Assembly (NCBI GenBank): GCA_005879245.1
Contig: VBLA01000053.1
Coordinates: forward strand, 1-6,448
Reading direction: 5' to 3'
Length of the DNA: 6,448 bases
Origin: Deltaproteobacteria bacterium
GTDB taxonomy: Bacteria; Desulfobacterota; Binatia; DP-6
In this document: positions 6,160-6,448 of the stretch, piece after piece
How the letters are laid out: every line of letters begins with the position of its first letter
How positions within the stretch are numbered: position 1 is the stretch's first letter
The notes under the pieces: generated by a model
Told to the model about the DNA's origin: nothing
Database searches by the model: none
Seen by the model: only the letters and a program-made list of their open reading frames with translations
Position numbers and translations under genes: made by a program

Positions 6160-6448
6160 TGGTGGAGCGCGATCCGTCCCAGCTTCCGCGGCACGTCGCC
6201 GTCATCATGGATGGCAACGGCCGCTGGGCCCAGCAGCGTGGCCTGCCGCGCCTCCACGGTCACCGGGCAGGGAAGGAGTCGGTGCGGGCGGTCGTGGAGA
6301 CGAGCCGCGAGCTCGGAATCTCGTACCTCTCGCTCTACGCCTTCTCGACCGAGAACTGGTCGCGGCCGCCGCGGGAGGTGGATGGGCTGATGTCGCTTCT
6401 CCGCCGCTATCTCGCCAGCGAGCTCGACAAGATGATGAAACATCAGAT
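6159..6448 (+). CDS. uppS: Isoprenyl (undecaprenyl) diphosphate synthase UppS (3'-partial)
   Basis: cis-Prenyltransferase that adds isopentenyl units to farnesyl diphosphate to make the C55 lipid carrier for peptidoglycan and O-antigen synthesis. ATG 6159 shares one base with the frr stop (TGATG), and about 96 codons are visible before the window ends. They contain [20 protein letters not shown] with the catalytic Asp18 in [29 protein letters not shown], and [23 protein letters not shown], all family signatures; the substrate-binding C-terminal half with its SGxxRxSxF-type motif lies outside. No good Shine-Dalgarno precedes it (AAGGAAG at about 6133-6139 is too far), so translation is probably coupled to frr; GTG 6162 is a possible second start. 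cdsA and dxr would be expected next. Product chain length cannot be read from this part. Confidence 0.95.
   Translation, partial: MVERDPSQLPRHVAVIMDGNGRWAQQRGLPRLHGHRAGKESVRAVVETSRELGISYLSLYAFSTENWSRPPREVDGLMSLLRRYLASELDKMMKHQ

Overview
This window is ordinary core bacterial chromosome, high in GC, with every gene on the + strand. In order it carries the end of ribF, an rluD-type pseudouridine synthase, rho, rpsB, tsf, pyrH, frr and the start of uppS. Protein sequences (S2 beginning with [14 protein letters not shown], a short EF-Ts of about 209 residues, a Rho P-loop reading APRTGKT) and the order frr-uppS without dxr between them suggest a high-GC proteobacterium of the old 'delta' grade or a related phylum (Myxococcota, Desulfobacterota, Binatota or Rokubacteria type). 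That placement is inference; the sequence alone does not fix the taxon. I see no mobile element, CRISPR array, tRNA, rRNA, phage gene or sign of recent transfer.

Layout. Positions 1-1834 hold ribF (5' end missing) and rluD, which overlap. Positions 1831-2036 hold a good sigma70-like promoter whose -35 box overlaps the rluD stop codon, followed by a roughly 170-nt C-rich leader for rho. Rho (2037-3347, with a possible upstream start at 2001) is followed by a short gap with a plausible extended -10 promoter. Then comes a six-codon open frame with a strong ribosome binding site whose stop overlaps the rpsB start. From rpsB on the genes are packed: rpsB-tsf are 3 nt apart, tsf-pyrH overlap by 23 nt, pyrH-frr share GTGA and frr-uppS share TGATG. 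No intrinsic terminator is evident anywhere, and no gene-free stretch exceeds about 200 nt.

Functionally the window is growth-linked housekeeping: flavin cofactor synthesis, 23S rRNA modification, transcription termination, then the well-known rpsB-tsf-pyrH-frr-uppS cluster (small-subunit protein, EF-Tu recycling, UTP supply, ribosome recycling, lipid carrier for the cell wall).

I found no new biological system. The points worth a second look are at translation starts: pyrH has no in-frame ATG, GTG or TTG that keeps its essential N-terminus and appears to start at CTG 4841 behind AAGGAG; rpsB seems to be read by reinitiation after a six-codon leader (MTKYDV); and rho has two competing non-ATG starts plus a leader suited to Rho autoregulation.
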